Below, in pieces: positions 8,484 through 16,970 of a stretch of 64,000 bases of DNA. Source of the DNA: JBFGCA01 sp041567315 (lineage in GTDB: Bacteria > Acidobacteriota > Thermoanaerobaculia > Multivoradales > JAHEKO01); NCBI GenBank assembly GCA_041567315.1, contig JBFGCA010000008.1, positions 3,657 to 67,656 of the forward strand. Reading direction: 5' to 3'. Every line of letters starts with the position of its first letter. Position 1 is the stretch's first letter. The notes beneath the pieces are model-generated. The model was given only the letters and a program-made list of their open reading frames with translations, ran no database searches and had not been told where the DNA came from. Made by a program: the position numbers and the translations under genes.

Positions 8484-9002
8484 CTACTGCCGACTCGGGT
8501 AGATCCCGACCAGCGCGATGATGAAGTTGACGCAGAGAAACGGCATCAGATTGATGTGCGACTGGCTGCCCCCGACCTTTCCGATCGCATCGGTCGACAT
8601 GTCCTGGGCCGGGGCGCCGGTCTGGTAGAGGTCGAAGAGCGACGACTCGGCGGTCACCCGGTTGGCCGGGGCCGCCTTGTTGGCGACGCTGGTCGAGGCC
8701 TTGACGTCGTGGTCGTGGCTCGGCAGCTGGTTGACCGTGATCGTCTCCTCCTCGGTGCCGAACTTGGCGCCCAGGCGGCGCGGCGACAGCCCCGGCCCGG
8801 TCCCGGCGTGGATCGGAATCCGCCCGCGCATGTCGGGGAGTCCGAAGGTGGTGCGGCCGTCGCCGCCGTAGATCGTGCCCAGGAGTGAGAACAACGCGTC
8901 GTTCTGCGACACGGCGAGGAGCTGCCCGTCACAGAAGGCCCAGCCGCGCGGCGCGAAGTTGCCCGCGAACATCCGGATCTCGCCTACGAAAGGTTCCGAC
9001 AT
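8484..9002 (-). CDS. Phage-tail-collar (MdpB-type) protein, paralogue 2
   Basis: This 172-residue paralogue begins MSEPFVGEIRMFAGNFAPRG. It keeps the conserved blocks WAFCDGQLLAVSQNDALFSL, GGDGRTTFGLPDMRGR and the C-terminal FLCVNFIIALVGIYPSRQ. The segment between about residues 95 and 145 differs strongly from its neighbours. It has a clear GAGGAGG ribosome site 6-7 nt before ATG 9002. It sits 12 bp after paralogue 3 and 13 bp before paralogue 1, so the three genes are almost certainly cotranscribed. Proteins of this size without other phage parts are thought to form trimeric beta-rich knobs; that is inferred from collar domains of phage fibres. Confidence 0.88.
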   Translation of the reverse strand: MSEPFVGEIRMFAGNFAPRGWAFCDGQLLAVSQNDALFSLLGTIYGGDGRTTFGLPDMRGRIPIHAGTGPGLSPRRLGAKFGTEEETITVNQLPSHDHDVKASTSVANKAAPANRVTAESSLFDLYQTGAPAQDMSTDAIGKVGGSQSHINLMPFLCVNFIIALVGIYPSRQ

Positions 9003-9014
9003 CGTTCGCCTCCT

Positions 9015-9527
9015 CTAGTTCCGCGACGGGAAGAGCCCCTGGAGGGCGATGCAGAAGTTGACGACCAGGGTGGGCTGCATGTTGTTGTGCGCCTGCCCGC
9101 CGCCGACGTTGAGCAGCTCCCCGGAGTTCATGTCGACCAGGTTGGCCGGATCGACGTAGACCTGGTTCACCGAGTCGGCCAGCACGTTGCCCGCCGGGAC
9201 CGGGATGGTGCCCGGGGCCGAAGAGGCCTTGGCCGGGTGGGTGTGCTGCGGCATCTCGGCCGCCGACAGAGTGTGGGTCTCCTCGCCGCCCTTCTGACCC
9301 AGGAGGTGGATGCTGCCGTTCGAGGAGCCGACGTGGATCGGCGTCCGGCCCCGCAGGTCGGGCAGCGCGAAGCTGGTTCGCCCGTCGCCGCCGTAGGTGG
9401 TGCCAAGCAGCGAGTAGAGGGACTGGTTCTGGCTGATGGGCAGGATCTGCCCATCGCAGAAGGCCCAGCCCCGCGGGGCGAAATTGAAGCCCACGATGCG
9501 GACTTCGGCCAGGAAAGGCTCTGACAT
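9015..9527 (-). CDS. Phage-tail-collar (MdpB-type) protein, paralogue 3
   Basis: This 170-residue paralogue begins MSEPFLAEVRIVGFNFAPRG and carries WAFCDGQILPISQNQSLYSL, GGDGRTSFALPDLRGR and a terminal NFCIALQGLFPSRN. The start is ATG 9527, 5-7 nt after an AGGAGGGAG ribosome site. The preceding TTG codon in frame is unlikely. It is the first collar gene after the giant beta-helix gene, separated by 59 bp on the same strand, and starts the three-gene collar array. The three paralogues share their first 80 and last 20 residues and differ between, a pattern expected of subunits with a common fold and different tips. Confidence 0.88.
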   Translation of the reverse strand: MSEPFLAEVRIVGFNFAPRGWAFCDGQILPISQNQSLYSLLGTTYGGDGRTSFALPDLRGRTPIHVGSSNGSIHLLGQKGGEETHTLSAAEMPQHTHPAKASSAPGTIPVPAGNVLADSVNQVYVDPANLVDMNSGELLNVGGGQAHNNMQPTLVVNFCIALQGLFPSRN

Positions 9528-9586
9528 CAACTCCCTCCTCTCTGGGTTGGTTTATCGCTCTCGTCGCCGAGTCGGGAACGGCGGGT

Positions 9587-12500
9587 CTAGGGCACCAGAC
9601 ACGCCGAGCCGCCGGCGGTGAAGGTGCCGGTGGCGAAGACGTTCTGGGCGGACATTGCCCCCGGCGTGGAGATCACGTTCTGGCCGTCGATGAAGCTCTC
9701 GACGGCCGCGGTGCCGCCGCCGCCGAAGTTGGGCAGGGTGAAGGTCGCCGCGCCCCCGCCGCTGGCGGACTGCTGGACGGTGACGCCGGCGAAGACGAAG
9801 AACGCCGTCAGCTCCTCGTTGACGATGGTGTTCGGCTCCAGGCCGGGGCTGCCGGGGCCACCGATGTCGGCGCACAGGTTGAGCGTCTCGCCGGCGGTGG
9901 CGGTCGCCGCCACGAAGACGCCGATCGAGTCCTCGAAGTTGAGGTCGTTGTCGCTCAGCGTCAGGTCGAGCGACGCCACGCCGTCGCGCGCCTGGGCGTC
10001 GATGCCGCCGTTGGTCACGCCGTGGACGACGTTCTCTTCGATCAGCACCCGCATGGCGGTGTTGCCCTGCGAGATGACGCGCACGGCGTTGCCGTTGGGG
10101 GTGCCCGAGTTGGAGACGCCCATGGTGCCGATCCGGTTGTTCCTCACCGTGGCGTGGAAGGTCGAGCCGGCGGTCGCCGAGGTCGCGGTGAAGAGATTGA
10201 TCACCTGGCCGGCGCCCGAGCTGCCGTGGCCGGTCATGTCGTTGTTCTCGATCAGCGCCACGACGTCGCCGCTGAAGTTGTTGGTGAGATTCAGCGCCAC
10301 GTTGTTGCTGGTAAAGGTGTTGACGTCGCCGGCGTTGGGGCCGCCGATGGTGATGTTGTGGGTGGTGTTGCGCTCGGCGTCGATCTGGATGGCGGTGGCG
10401 CGGATGTCCTGGAAGGTGTTGCCGCGGATGTCGAAGGTGATGTTCTTCGACACCGTGCCCCGCGAGGCGTAGTTGATGGCGTTGTTGCCGGGGGACGACG
10501 CGTTGTTGATCGCGAACAGGTTGCCGGTGACGGTGACGGTCGAGGTCGTCGCGTTGGTGTCGTTCAGCACCTCGACGTGGTCCTCGACGTTGCCCTGGAA
10601 GTGGCTATTGGTGAGGTTGACCGCGCCCGACAGCTCGCGGCCGCGCAGACCCTGCTCGCCGGCGGCGTCGCCGTGGTTGGTGAGCCGCGAGTTGTCGAAG
10701 GTGAAGCCGGCGACGTTGTCCAGGGCGATCCCGTGCGAGCCGCTGCCGTCGATCTGCATCGCCGCCAGCCGCACGTCCCGGGCGGCGTCGACGTCCACCC
10801 CCACCCCCGTCTTGGCCGAGATCGTGCCACCCGAGCAGTTGGCGGCGTTGCCCTTGCAGTCGCCGCCCGAGCCGGTCACCGAGAAGAAGCTGCCGGTGAT
10901 GGTGCCGGTGCTGTTGAGCCGGATGCCGGGGCTCGCCCCGCCGCTGGAGGAGACCCTGAGGAAGGTCGCGCCGCTGGCGCCGATGTTGGTGTTCTGGATG
11001 TCGACGCCGCTGCCGGTGCCGGCGGTGACCGCCGCGTTGCCGGTGACGTTCAGCGTGCCGCCGCCGTCGGCCTGGAAACCGATGCCGGTCGTGCTGTTGA
11101 TCGTGTTGGTGCCGCCCGAGACGTCGAGGTCGATGCCGCCCGAGACGTCGATGCCGTTGCCGCTGGTGGTGTCGACGTCGAGGCCACCGTTGGTGAAGGC
11201 CAGGGAGTGACCGCTGCTGCCGCTGATGGTGACCGCGTTGCCGGCGCCGGTGTTGACGATCTTGCTGCTGCCGCTCAGCGTCGTGCTGCCCCCGGTGTTG
11301 CCGGAGAGGCTGATGCCGGTGCCGGTGTCGTTGACGTTTCCCGACAGGACGATCGCGTCGCCGCTGCGCCCGCTGACCTCGACCGACCGCGCCGCCGTGT
11401 TGGTGATCGAGCCGGCGTAGGTGACGTTGCCGCTGCCGCCGGCGACGTCGAAGGCGTTGCCGGTGGCGTTCGTGATCGAGCCGCCGGTGGCGGTGAAGCC
11501 GCCGGTCACGGTGTCGAGGTTGATCCCCTTGCCCGGGCTGCCGGCCGAGGTGAGGGTCGTGAAGGTGCCAGCGTTGAGCGTCGTGCCGGTGAGGTCCAGC
11601 GCCGCGCCGCCGTTGGCGGTGAGGCTGTTGGTCGAGCCGCCGACGTTTAGGGTGCTGGCTCCCGAGCGCAGGCCGAAGCCGCCGTCGGTGGTCACCGACA
11701 GGCTGTCGAAGGTGAAGCTGGCACCCGTGTTGCCCGTCAGCAGGTCGATGCCGTTGGCCGTGTTGCCGGCGCCCACCATGGTGTCGGTCACGGTCGTCGG
11801 GCCGAAGTCGAAGGCGGTCGAGGCGGAGCCCTGCACCAGGATGCCGGTGGTGTCCGGGTTCTGCACCACCGTCGCGCTGTCGACCGTGATCGGGTCGGAG
11901 ATCGTGTCCAGCCGGATGCCTTCGGTCGGGCTGGTGCTGGAGGTGAGGCTCGAGAAGGTCCAGCCGGTGCCGAGGTCGGTGTTGGTGACGTCGAGCGCCG
12001 GGCCGCCGGTGGCGGTGATGGTGTTGGTCGAGCCGCCGATGTTGACGGTGCCGCTGCCGTTGCCCACCAGGCCGGCGCCGTTCTCGGTGGTCGACGACAG
12101 GCTGCTGAAAGTGAACGTCGCGGCGCCGCTCGACGCCAGGTCGATCCCGGCGTCGGCGCCGCCGGCGTCGCCGGCGTTGGTGATCGTGGTGGCGCCGAAG
12201 TCGAAGCTGGCGCCGGCCGAGGTCGCGACCCGGATGCCGGTGTCGGTGGGGTCGTCCAGGTTGGTCGTCGTCGCGGTGAGCGAGCCGCCGACGTTGCGCA
12301 GATGGATGCCGTGGCCCGAGCTGGACAGCGAGTCGAGGGTGCCGAAGGTCATCGCCAGGGTGCCGCCGTCGACGTCGAGGGCGGCGCCGCCCGAGTCGGT
12401 GACGTCCACCTCGTCGACGGTGACCGTGCCGACGCCGGTGCCGAAGAGCGCCGCGCCGCTCGACCCGGCGATGTTCAGGCCGCGGATCGTGTTCTCGGAG

Positions 12501-13999
12501 GCCAGGTCGATGCCGTTGCCGGCGACGTGGGTCATCACCGGACGGCTGGTGGCGGTCTCGATGGTCTGGCCGCCCACCACCAGGTCGACGCCCGAGCCGA
12601 TCAGGTGCTGGCCGTCCTTCTTGATCAGGCCCTGGTCGTTGTTGAGCGTGGTGCCGTCGCCCTCGCGCAGGCGGATGAAGTGGCCGGCCGAGGAGGCCGT
12701 CTCGGCCTGCTTGAGCGAGCTGAAGGGGTCGGCGAAGGTGCCCGAGCCGCAGGGGTGCGGCGAGCAGGCGTCGTTCTCGACGAACCAGACGATGGCGTCG
12801 AGGGTGATCACCACCGCGGCGCTGTCGGTCTCGGCCTCGTCGTCGGCCACCGAATAGCTGAAGCCGTCTACGCCCTGGAAGCCCGGCGGCGGCGCGTAGG
12901 TGAAGGAGCCGTCGGCGGCGAGGGTCGCGGTCCCGCCCTGGGCGGTCGGGATCGCCCCCGTCGTGGTGACCACCAAGGAGCTGGGGCCCAGGTCGTCGAG
13001 GTCGACGTCGTTGCCCAGCACGCCCGGCGCCGCCACCGTGATGTCGACGTTGCCGACGCCCGAGAAGGCGTCGTTGCGCGCCAGCGGCGAAGTCTTGACC
13101 GAGCCGGGGACGATGGTGACGTTGGCGTCCAGGGTCTCGTTGAACGTCACCCCCTCGCCCTGGCCGCCGGTGTTCTGCACGGTCGCCTCGAAGGTGATGG
13201 TGTCGCCGGGAGCGGCCGGCGTGCCCGGCTGATCGGCCTGCAGCGCGACGATCGTCGGCGCGGCGGTGTCGAGGTTGCCCGCCGAGAAGGAGAGCGCCGA
13301 GCCGGCGTTGACGCCCGAGCCGCGCACCAGCAGGCTGATCGCCCCGACGTCGGTGAAGTCGGCGCCGCTACCCCCGGGGTCGGCCACGAAGCCGCCGAAC
13401 GGGAAGAAGAAGTCGGTCGCCGCGCCGACCGACGGCAGGACCTGTGCCGAGGTCGAGAAGTCGGTGGCGTTGGTGTAGACGGTGAGGACGAGCTCGAGGC
13501 CGGCGTCGGCGCTGTCGACCGTGAAGCGCAGGGTGCTCTGGGTGCCCCCGGCGGTGAGGTCCGCGTTGCCGAGGCCGCCCGCGTCCAGGTTGTTCGGGTC
13601 GCTGTCCGCGTCCCAGGTGACCAGCACCCTGGCATCCGAGTCCGCCGCCGTGTCGAACAGCAGCGAGCCGCCGGTGACCTCGGTCGACACCGGCCCCGTC
13701 CCCCCGGCGATCCAGGTCAGGAACAGGTCGCGCGTGCCGCCGATCATCCCGGCGCCGGCCTGGCTCGAGCCGTCGGTGTCGCCCGGGCTGTCGGGCGGGT
13801 CCTGCAGCTGGAGCTGCGCCTGCGCCTCGCTGAAGTCGTCGATGAGGACCTGGGCGTGGGCCGGACCGACGGCCCCGGCGGCGAGCAGGCAAGCCAGCAC
13901 GAGACCGGCCGCGGCACGCCGTAACGCCGGGGACTGGGCTTCGCGACCCAGGGCCTCTCTACCCCGGGCCTCTCCACCCCAGCGAGCGCGGCTCCGCAT
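9587..13999 (-). CDS. Giant exported beta-helix surface protein
   Basis: The 1,470-residue product starts at ATG 13999, eight bases after a GGAGAAAG site. An in-frame TTG lies 33 bp further up. After an arginine-rich n-region, a signal core (AAAGLVLACLLAAGAVGPAHAQ) ends near residue 50. Then come a discoidin/choice-of-anchor-like region (about 50-250), a DUF11-like stretch, a cadherin-like domain (DVDLDDLGPSSLVVTT... GVDGFSYSVADDEAETDS, about 330-400), and a right-handed parallel beta-helix of roughly 1,000 residues built of degenerate Gly/Thr/Asn-rich turns (GGSTNTITATGGPALDV and variants). The C-terminus (SACLVP) shows no LPxTG or PEP-CTERM. It heads an apparent operon with three collar proteins and a GNAT. 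It is likely a surface adhesin or fibre scaffold, which is inference. Confidence 0.82.
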   Translation of the reverse strand: MRSRARWGGEARGREALGREAQSPALRRAAAGLVLACLLAAGAVGPAHAQVLIDDFSEAQAQLQLQDPPDSPGDTDGSSQAGAGMIGGTRDLFLTWIAGGTGPVSTEVTGGSLLFDTAADSDARVLVTWDADSDPNNLDAGGLGNADLTAGGTQSTLRFTVDSADAGLELVLTVYTNATDFSTSAQVLPSVGAATDFFFPFGGFVADPGGSGADFTDVGAISLLVRGSGVNAGSALSFSAGNLDTAAPTIVALQADQPGTPAAPGDTITFEATVQNTGGQGEGVTFNETLDANVTIVPGSVKTSPLARNDAFSGVGNVDITVAAPGVLGNDVDLDDLGPSSLVVTTTGAIPTAQGGTATLAADGSFTYAPPPGFQGVDGFSYSVADDEAETDSAAVVITLDAIVWFVENDACSPHPCGSGTFADPFSSLKQAETASSAGHFIRLREGDGTTLNNDQGLIKKDGQHLIGSGVDLVVGGQTIETATSRPVMTHVAGNGIDLASENTIRGLNIAGSSGAALFGTGVGTVTVDEVDVTDSGGAALDVDGGTLAMTFGTLDSLSSSGHGIHLRNVGGSLTATTTNLDDPTDTGIRVATSAGASFDFGATTITNAGDAGGADAGIDLASSGAATFTFSSLSSTTENGAGLVGNGSGTVNIGGSTNTITATGGPALDVTNTDLGTGWTFSSLTSSTSPTEGIRLDTISDPITVDSATVVQNPDTTGILVQGSASTAFDFGPTTVTDTMVGAGNTANGIDLLTGNTGASFTFDSLSVTTDGGFGLRSGASTLNVGGSTNSLTANGGAALDLTGTTLNAGTFTTLTSAGSPGKGINLDTVTGGFTATGGSITNATGNAFDVAGGSGNVTYAGSITNTAARSVEVSGRSGDAIVLSGNVNDTGTGISLSGNTGGSTTLSGSSKIVNTGAGNAVTISGSSGHSLAFTNGGLDVDTTSGNGIDVSGGIDLDVSGGTNTINSTTGIGFQADGGGTLNVTGNAAVTAGTGSGVDIQNTNIGASGATFLRVSSSGGASPGIRLNSTGTITGSFFSVTGSGGDCKGNAANCSGGTISAKTGVGVDVDAARDVRLAAMQIDGSGSHGIALDNVAGFTFDNSRLTNHGDAAGEQGLRGRELSGAVNLTNSHFQGNVEDHVEVLNDTNATTSTVTVTGNLFAINNASSPGNNAINYASRGTVSKNITFDIRGNTFQDIRATAIQIDAERNTTHNITIGGPNAGDVNTFTSNNVALNLTNNFSGDVVALIENNDMTGHGSSGAGQVINLFTATSATAGSTFHATVRNNRIGTMGVSNSGTPNGNAVRVISQGNTAMRVLIEENVVHGVTNGGIDAQARDGVASLDLTLSDNDLNFEDSIGVFVAATATAGETLNLCADIGGPGSPGLEPNTIVNEELTAFFVFAGVTVQQSASGGGAATFTLPNFGGGGTAAVESFIDGQNVISTPGAMSAQNVFATGTFTAGGSACLVP

Positions 14000-14218
14000 C
14001 GACCTGCTTTCTCCGGTGCCCTTACCCGTCAAAGCCCCAGCCTCCCATCACCGACGCCCTCTCGGGCTTCCCCGCTTGCAGCGAGCACGACCCGTTCCCC
14101 CCCGCCCGCACCGGAAACCCTCTCCTGTCCCCGCCGCCGCTGCACCCTGGCCGTCCCTGCGTGGCGGGGAAGATAGCACAGCCCGGCCGGGCGGCCGCAA
14201 CACCGGCGGCCCTGCCGC

Positions 14219-14224
14219 TACAAT
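14219..14224 (+). promoter_or_regulatory. -10 box of leaderless mtaB promoter
   Basis: TACAAT stands 8 nt before the GTG start at 14233, so transcription should begin at or next to the start codon. No -35 box or Shine-Dalgarno sequence is visible. Confidence 0.6.
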
Positions 14225-14232
14225 CCACACCC

Positions 14233-15606
14233 GTGCGGGTCTTCTTCTCCAACCTCGGCTGCAAGCTCAACCAGGCCGAGCTCGAATCGCTGGCCCGCCG
14301 CTTCGTGGCCGCCGGCCACGCCATCGCTCCCTCACTGGCCGAGGCCGAGCTGCACGTGGTCAACACCTGCACGGTGACCCACCTGGCGGCCCGCGACTCG
14401 CGCAAGCTGGCGCGCCGCGGACGGCGGCTGGACCCGGGGCTCCGCACCGTGCTGACCGGCTGCTACGCCACCGCCGAAGCCGCCGCGGCGGCGGCGCTCG
14501 AGGGCGTCGACCTGGTGGTGCCCAACGAGGAGAAGGAGCGACTCCTGGACCGCGTCCACGAGGCCTTCCCCGAGGCGCTGCCCGCGCCACCAGGGGGCGA
14601 AGGGCCGGTGCCGGTACCCCACCTGCCAGTGCCCTACGTGCCGCTCGAGTTCGGCAACGCCCGCGCCCTGGTCAAGGCCGAGGACGGCTGCAACATGCGC
14701 TGCGCCTTCTGCATCATCCCGCTGACCCGCGGGCGGCAGAGAAGCCGGCGGCTGCCCGAGGTGGTGGCCGAAGTCCGGGCGCTGGCCGCCGGCGGCTTCG
14801 CCGAGGTGGTGGTCACCGGGGTCCAGATCTCGGCCTACCGCTGGCGCGGCGCCGGGCTCTTCGAGCTGGTCGCCGCGCTGCTCGACCAGACGCCCGTCCG
14901 GCGCCTGCGGCTCACCTCGATCGCCCCCTGGCAGTTCGATCGGCGGCTGCTGGGGCTGTTCGCGGGCGGCCGGCTGTGCCGCCACTTCCACTTCTCGCTC
15001 CAGAGCGGCGCCGACGCCGTGCTGCGCCGGATGCGGCGGCCCTACGCCCGGCGGCAGTACGCCGCTCTGCTGGACGAGGTGCGGCGGGCGGTCCCGGGGG
15101 TGGCGATCACCACCGACCTGATCGTCGGCTTCCCCGGCGAGACCGAGGCCGAGTTCGAGGACGGCCTCGCCTTCGTCGAGGAGATGGCCTTCGCCAAGGT
15201 CCACGCCTTCCCCTACTCGCCGCGCGAGGGCACCGAGGCGGCGGCGATGCCCGGCCAGGTGCCGCCGCCGGTCCGCCGGGAGCGCATGGACCGCGCCCTC
15301 CAGGTCGCCCGCACCGCCGAGCACGACTTCGCGCGCTCGCAGCTCGGCGCCACCCTCGAAGTGCTGTGGGAGCGCCGGAGCAGGGACCGCTGGCTGGGCA
15401 CCACCGACAACTACCTGCGGGTCTGGGTCGGCGCCGACGAGGACCTCGCCGGCCGGCTGACGCCGGCACGACTGATCGCCTTCGGGGCCGACGGCGTGCG
15501 CACCCGGCTGGCTTTCGACGCGGCGGCGGCCGGCGACCGGGCCGCGGAGCCGGGCAGCCGGCCGGTGAGCGATTCCGCCGCCGCCGGTCTCGCCGGCCGG
15601 CGCTGA
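14233..15606 (+). CDS. mtaB: tRNA (N6-threonylcarbamoyladenosine(37)-C2)-methylthiotransferase MtaB
   Basis: This 457-residue radical-SAM methylthiotransferase begins at GTG 14233 with VRVFFSNLGCKLNQAELESL. It has the N-terminal UPF0004 domain with three cluster cysteines (GCKLNQ, NTCTVT, GCYAT). The radical-SAM motif is CNMRCAFCIIP, preceded by VKAEDG. Downstream blocks are TGVQISAY (the MtaB version of TGxxxxxY), FHFSLQSGADAVLRRMRR and TDLIVGFPGETEAEFED. The C-terminal TRAM-like region is short. GCKLNQ and TGVQISAY point to MtaB rather than MiaB or RimO. The enzyme methylthiolates t6A37 in tRNAs decoding ANN codons. The start was chosen from family length and the -10 box placed 8 nt before it; an upstream in-frame GTG at 14161 would add a non-conserved tail. 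The next gene follows by 10 bp. Confidence 0.9.
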   Translation: MRVFFSNLGCKLNQAELESLARRFVAAGHAIAPSLAEAELHVVNTCTVTHLAARDSRKLARRGRRLDPGLRTVLTGCYATAEAAAAAALEGVDLVVPNEEKERLLDRVHEAFPEALPAPPGGEGPVPVPHLPVPYVPLEFGNARALVKAEDGCNMRCAFCIIPLTRGRQRSRRLPEVVAEVRALAAGGFAEVVVTGVQISAYRWRGAGLFELVAALLDQTPVRRLRLTSIAPWQFDRRLLGLFAGGRLCRHFHFSLQSGADAVLRRMRRPYARRQYAALLDEVRRAVPGVAITTDLIVGFPGETEAEFEDGLAFVEEMAFAKVHAFPYSPREGTEAAAMPGQVPPPVRRERMDRALQVARTAEHDFARSQLGATLEVLWERRSRDRWLGTTDNYLRVWVGADEDLAGRLTPARLIAFGADGVRTRLAFDAAAAGDRAAEPGSRPVSDSAAAGLAGRR

Positions 15607-15616
15607 GGAGCGCGCC

Positions 15617-16957
15617 ATCCCCACCGCCGCAGCCAGCCGCCAGGAGCTCCTCGCACCCGAGGAGATCGCCGACCGCCTGGAGCGGCTGCTCGAGCGTTCG
15701 ACCGCCGACGAGACCGAGCTGGTCTGGCTGGAGGCGGGCCGCCGCCGGGCGCTCGCCCAGGGCCGGCGGACCGATTTCGCCGAGACCCGCGAGCGCACGA
15801 TCCTGGTGCGGGTCATCGACCACGGCCGGGTCGGCAGCCACCGCACCGGCACCGCCGAGCCCGGCGAGCTGGAGAGCGCCGTGCGGCTGGCGGTGGCCCA
15901 GTCGCGCAGCCGCGAGCCGCTGCCCGGCCTGCGCCACATCCCGGCCGACGAGACGCCGCTGGTGGTCCCCGGCCAGCTCTACGACCGGCGGCTCACGCGG
16001 CTCGGCCGCCGGCGCTCGGCCGAGCTGCTGGGCGGCCTGCGCCGCCGCCGCGAGCGGCTCGAGCTCACCTGGCACGACGCCCGGGTGGCGGTCTTCAACA
16101 GCCGCGGCGTGCGACGCCAGATCGAGGTCACCGCCGCGGCGCTCGGGGCCCGCTGCGGCCGCCGGCCGGGGGCGGGGCGCGCCGTGGGCGCCGCCCGCCG
16201 GCTGCGCGACCTGGAACCCGAGGCCATCGTCGCCCGCGCCCAGGCCCGGCACGCCACGGGGACGGCGGCCGAGCCGCCGGCCGGACCGCTGCCGGTGGTG
16301 CTCTCGCCCGAGGCCACCGCTCAGCTCTTCGACCTGCTCAATCGCGTCGCCTTCTCGGCGGTGGCCTACTACGAGGGCAGCTCGTTCCTGCGCGAGCACC
16401 TCGGGGTCCAGGTCTTCGACCGTGCCGTCGGCCTGCGCGACGACGGCACCGACGCGGCGGGTCTGCCGTTCCCCTTCGACCTCGAAGGCACCGCCAAGCG
16501 GCCCGTCGAGCTGATCGCGAAGGGCACCCCGAAGACGCCGGCGCTCGACCAGCGGCAGGCGGCGGTGGCCGGCCTGCCGCCCACCGCCCACGCCATCGCC
16601 GGCGCCGACGCCCGCGCCCTCAACCTGTTCGTCGAGGCCGGCGAGCTGGGCGACGAGGAGCTGATGGCGGCGGCAGACGGCGGACTGTGGATCGGCTGGC
16701 TGGACCACCTCGAATGCTTCGAGCCCGGCCGGGCGCAGATCCGCGCCCGCGCCGGCGGGGTGCGCCGGATCGCCGGCGGCCGCCTGGCGGCCGGGGTCCC
16801 GGACCTGGTCTGGGAGGACAGCCTCCTGCGGGCCTTCTCGAGCCTGCTGGGAGTGAGCCGGGAGACCCTCCTGGTGCCGGCCGGCGACGGCTACCTGGGC
16901 GCCGTCCGCGCCCCGGGGCTGGCCATCTCGGGCGCCGAGCTGGTGGTGGCGGGCTAG
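15617..16957 (+). CDS. TldD/PmbA-family protein, possibly with non-canonical start
   Basis: The frame encodes a TldE/PmbA-like member of the modulator-of-gyrase family. Visible parts are an N-terminal helical region (PEEIADRLERLLERSTADETELVWLEAG), the beta strand pair TILVRVIDHGRVGSHRTGT, a middle segment (LFDLLNRVAFSAVAYYEGSSFLREHLGVQVF) and C-terminal strands (TAHAIAGADARALNLFVEAGE, PGLAISGAELVVAG). The HExxxH protease motif is absent, as in TldE-type subunits. The first ATG/GTG/TTG in frame is GTG 15806, which would delete the conserved N-terminus. Coding evidence continues up to a GAGGAG ribosome site at 15605-15610, followed 6 nt later by ATC 15617, so an ATC start is proposed. It is 10 bp after mtaB and probably cotranscribed. 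No TldD partner lies in the window. Confidence 0.7.
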   Translation: MPTAAASRQELLAPEEIADRLERLLERSTADETELVWLEAGRRRALAQGRRTDFAETRERTILVRVIDHGRVGSHRTGTAEPGELESAVRLAVAQSRSREPLPGLRHIPADETPLVVPGQLYDRRLTRLGRRRSAELLGGLRRRRERLELTWHDARVAVFNSRGVRRQIEVTAAALGARCGRRPGAGRAVGAARRLRDLEPEAIVARAQARHATGTAAEPPAGPLPVVLSPEATAQLFDLLNRVAFSAVAYYEGSSFLREHLGVQVFDRAVGLRDDGTDAAGLPFPFDLEGTAKRPVELIAKGTPKTPALDQRQAAVAGLPPTAHAIAGADARALNLFVEAGELGDEELMAAADGGLWIGWLDHLECFEPGRAQIRARAGGVRRIAGGRLAAGVPDLVWEDSLLRAFSSLLGVSRETLLVPAGDGYLGAVRAPGLAISGAELVVAG

Positions 16958-16970
16958 CCGGCGCCGCCGC

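Noticed and set aside
7952..9527. Prophage
   Set aside because: Only collar-domain proteins are present; no capsid, portal, terminase, integrase or lysis genes, and neighbours are chromosomal.
13482..16514. 1,010-residue plus-strand frame across the beta-helix and mtaB genes
   Set aside because: Out of frame with mtaB and TldD/PmbA genes and of random Arg/Pro/Ala composition.
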